NCBI GenBank assembly: GCA_005879245.1
Contig: VBLA01000131.1
Span: 2,876 to 9,643, forward strand
Origin: Deltaproteobacteria bacterium
GTDB lineage: Bacteria; Desulfobacterota; Binatia; DP-6
Length of the DNA: 6,768 nt
Direction: 5' to 3'
Shown here piece by piece: positions 5,094-6,768 of this stretch; position 1 is the first letter of the stretch; every line of letters begins with the position of its first letter. A model generated the notes under the pieces. That model worked only from the letters and a program-made list of their open reading frames with translations, did no database searches and was not told the origin of the DNA. Both the position numbers and the translations under genes were made by a program.

Positions 5094-5940
5094 GCGCGGC
5101 GTCGCCCTGGTGGCGGCGGTGGCGGCACTGGCGGTGCTGACCGTGCTCGCCACCGGCCTCGCGACGACGAGCGTGCTCGACCAGCATCTCGCGCGGAACG
5201 CGCTCGCCGCCCTCCAGGCCGACGCGCTGGCCCGCTCGGGCGTCGCCGCGGCGGCCGTGGTTCTCGGCGAGCGGTCGCCCGCCGAGCCCGACGCGCTCAG
5301 CGCCCGCTGGGACTCGGGGCGGCAGCCGCTCGGCGCGGGCTGGGTGGAGGTCCGCGTGGAGGACGAGGCCCGACGGCTCGACCTGAACGAGCTGGCCGAT
5401 GCCGTACCAGCGCTCTTCAAGGTCCTCGGCCTCGACGACCACCTGCTCGATGCGCTGGCCGACTGGACGGACGGAGACGACTTGCCGCGGCCGGCCGGCG
5501 CGGAGCGCGACTGGTACCTCGGGCAAACTCCGCCCTACCTCCCTCCGAACGCGCCCCTCGGGAGCGTCGGCGAGCTCGTGGGCGTGCGCGGCTTCGACGC
5601 CGCGCTCGTCGAGCGCCTGCGGCCCTTCGTCACCGTGGCCGGCGAGACCGCGATCAATCCCAACACCGCCCCTCGCGAGGTGCTCCTCGCCGTCGTCGGT
5701 GACGTGACGACCGTGGAACGCTTGCTCACCGCCCGCGCCGCCGGGCCGATCGCCGAGGAGGACCTGAACCATCTTTTCGCGGACCGCCCCGCCATCCGCC
5801 AGCGGCTCACGCTCCGCGGCCAGCACTACACGCTCCGCGCCCTCGCCGGCGTCGGCGAGGTCCGCCGCGCCATCGAAGCCACCCTCGACGCCCCCCTGGA
5901 CCGCATCGTCGCCTGGCGCCAGCTCACCCCCGGGGGATGA
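5077..5940 (+). CDS. gspK: GspK, large minor pseudopilin at the pseudopilus tip
   Basis: Largest minor pseudopilin, which caps the pseudopilus (287 residues from GTG 5077). Leader VHRRAERG is followed by VALVAAVAALAVLTVLATGLA. Gly8 precedes the cleavage site, and mature +5 is Ala, not Glu, as is usual for GspK. Signatures in order: VEDEARRLDLNELAD (94-108), LADWTDGDDLPRPAGAERDWY (127-147), PPYLPPNAPLGSVGELVGVRGF (152-173), RPFVTV (182-187) and INPNTAPREVLL (193-204), all typical of GspK including its helical insertion domain. The GGAG at 5066-5069 and the leader decide the start. It overlaps gspI by 17 bases in another frame. It is the last gene of the operon and converges on lpxC. Assignment is secure. 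Confidence 0.95.
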   Translation: MHRRAERGVALVAAVAALAVLTVLATGLATTSVLDQHLARNALAALQADALARSGVAAAAVVLGERSPAEPDALSARWDSGRQPLGAGWVEVRVEDEARRLDLNELADAVPALFKVLGLDDHLLDALADWTDGDDLPRPAGAERDWYLGQTPPYLPPNAPLGSVGELVGVRGFDAALVERLRPFVTVAGETAINPNTAPREVLLAVVGDVTTVERLLTARAAGPIAEEDLNHLFADRPAIRQRLTLRGQHYTLRALAGVGEVRRAIEATLDAPLDRIVAWRQLTPGG

Positions 5941-5953
5941 GTTGCTCGGGAGT

Positions 5954-5975
5954 GCGTCCGCCGCGCGTCGGACGC
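5954..5975. terminator. Possible bidirectional terminator between gspK and lpxC
   Basis: GCGTCCG (5954-5960) is the exact reverse complement of CGGACGC (5969-5975), with an eight-base loop. It fills most of the 35-base spacer between the convergent gspK and lpxC stop codons and directly abuts the lpxC TAG. No T-tract is present on either strand, so intrinsic termination is uncertain. Confidence 0.4.
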
Positions 5976-6768
5976 CTACGCCGCGCCCGCGAACGTCGGC
6001 AGTCCCCAGCGCAGTCGCAGCTGCCGCAGGAGCTGCACGTTGTCGGAGTGTCCCGTCATGCGGGCCGTCACACGGCCGCGGATCGGCCGCCCGAGCAGGT
6101 AGAAGTCCCCGAAGATGTCGAGGATCTTGTGGCGGACGAACTCGTCGGGAAAGCGGAGCGGGGCGTTCACCACGCCCTCCTCGCCCACCAGGATGCAGTT
6201 GTTCAGGCGCCCGCCGTTGGCGAGCCCCATCTGCTCGAGCTGCTCGATCTCCTTGACGAACCCGAACGTCCGCGCCGGCGCGATCTCGCGGCGGAAGGCA
6301 TCCAGGTCGGTGAAGCGGAAGTCGAGCTCCTGCCGACCGATGGGCGGCGGATAGTCGAGGGTATAGTGCACCGAGAAGCCGTCGCCGGGCTCGATGGCGA
6401 TCCCCTTGTGGCCGGGCTCGCACGCTCCGACCGCATAGGGCCGGTCGATCACGAGCTCCTCGAGCGTGCCCGGCTGGTCGACCACGCCCCCTTCCTCAAG
6501 CAGCGCGCAGAGGTCGAGCGCCGAACCGTCCAGGATCGGCACCTCGCCCTGCATCTTCACGAGGAGGTTGGTCACCCCGTAGGCGTGCAGGGCCGCCATC
6601 AGATGCTCGACCGTCTTCGCGACCATGCCGCCGCTGACGAGCGTCGTCGCATAACCCGTCGAGTCGACGTGGTCGACGAGCGCCGGCACCGTTTCCCCCG
6701 ACGAGATGTTGCCGAAGACGATGCCGCTGCCGGGCGGGAGAGGCTGGAGGATCAAGCCGGTGCGGACC
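5976..6768 (-). CDS. lpxC: LpxC, UDP-3-O-acyl-GlcNAc deacetylase (5' end cut by the window)
   Basis: LpxC is the zinc-dependent cytoplasmic deacetylase for the committed step of lipid A synthesis: it removes acetate from UDP-3-O-acyl-N-acetylglucosamine. The frame stays open to the window edge (VRTGLILQPLPPGSGIVF), so the TTG at 6755 is not the start and about 20-25 N-terminal residues are missing. All visible catalytic signatures are present: TVEHLMAAL with the Glu-His pair, EVPILDGSA, RTFGFVKEIEQLEQMGLANGGRLNNCILV, FPDEFVRHKILDIFGDFYLLG with zinc-binding His and Asp, and ARMTGHSDNVQLLRQL with the catalytic His. The 27-residue spacing from the HKILD His to the TGHSDN His equals that of the E. 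coli enzyme (His238 to His265). The C-terminus (LPTFAGAA) is short. Its neighbours show no functional link beyond envelope biology. Confidence 0.96.
   Translation of the reverse strand, partial: VRTGLILQPLPPGSGIVFGNISSGETVPALVDHVDSTGYATTLVSGGMVAKTVEHLMAALHAYGVTNLLVKMQGEVPILDGSALDLCALLEEGGVVDQPGTLEELVIDRPYAVGACEPGHKGIAIEPGDGFSVHYTLDYPPPIGRQELDFRFTDLDAFRREIAPARTFGFVKEIEQLEQMGLANGGRLNNCILVGEEGVVNAPLRFPDEFVRHKILDIFGDFYLLGRPIRGRVTARMTGHSDNVQLLRQLRLRWGLPTFAGAA

Noticed and set aside
5071..6423. Minus-strand open frame of 450 codons covering gspK and part of lpxC
   Set aside because: It is antisense to gspK and out of frame with the clearly conserved lpxC, so it cannot be a real fusion.

Overview
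The window is very GC-rich with strongly GC-biased third codon positions. It comes from a Gram-negative (diderm, LPS-making) bacterium, because it pairs a type II secretion (T2SS/Gsp) operon with lpxC, the committed enzyme of lipid A synthesis. The PilM-like GspL and the divergent, AsmA-like GspN resemble those of the former deltaproteobacteria and related uncultivated high-GC lineages (Desulfobacterota, Myxococcota, Binatota, Methylomirabilota). The exact phylum cannot be fixed from this sequence alone.

Layout. Positions 1-5940 on the plus strand are one compact operon: gspF (3' end only), gspG, gspH, gspJ, gspL, gspM, gspN, gspI and gspK. Most junctions are 4-base ATGA or GTGA stop/start overlaps, which indicates translational coupling. 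Three junctions differ. A gap of about 130-190 bases packed with hairpins separates gspG from gspH, 3 bases separate gspJ from gspL, and gspI and gspK overlap by 17 bases. After gspK, a 35-base spacer with an inverted repeat separates the operon from a convergent lpxC on the minus strand, whose 5' end runs off the right edge.

How the genes work together. GspF, GspL and GspM are the inner-membrane assembly platform. GspG is the major pseudopilin and GspH, GspI, GspJ and GspK are the minor pseudopilins that form the tip of the pseudopilus, which pushes folded periplasmic proteins through the secretin. GspN is an accessory envelope protein. The ATPase GspE, secretin GspD, GspC and the prepilin peptidase are not in this window.

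No wholly new system is visible. The points worth a second look are: (1) a REP-like family of short hairpins with TTC/GAA loops inserted between gspG and gspH, with compensatory changes between two copies; (2) the consequences for gspH, namely no clean start codon, Ala instead of Gly before the prepilin cleavage site, and a local shift in codon use; (3) gspI and gspK moved to the end of the operon, behind gspLMN; (4) a perfect 24-base palindrome next to the gspM ribosome binding site.
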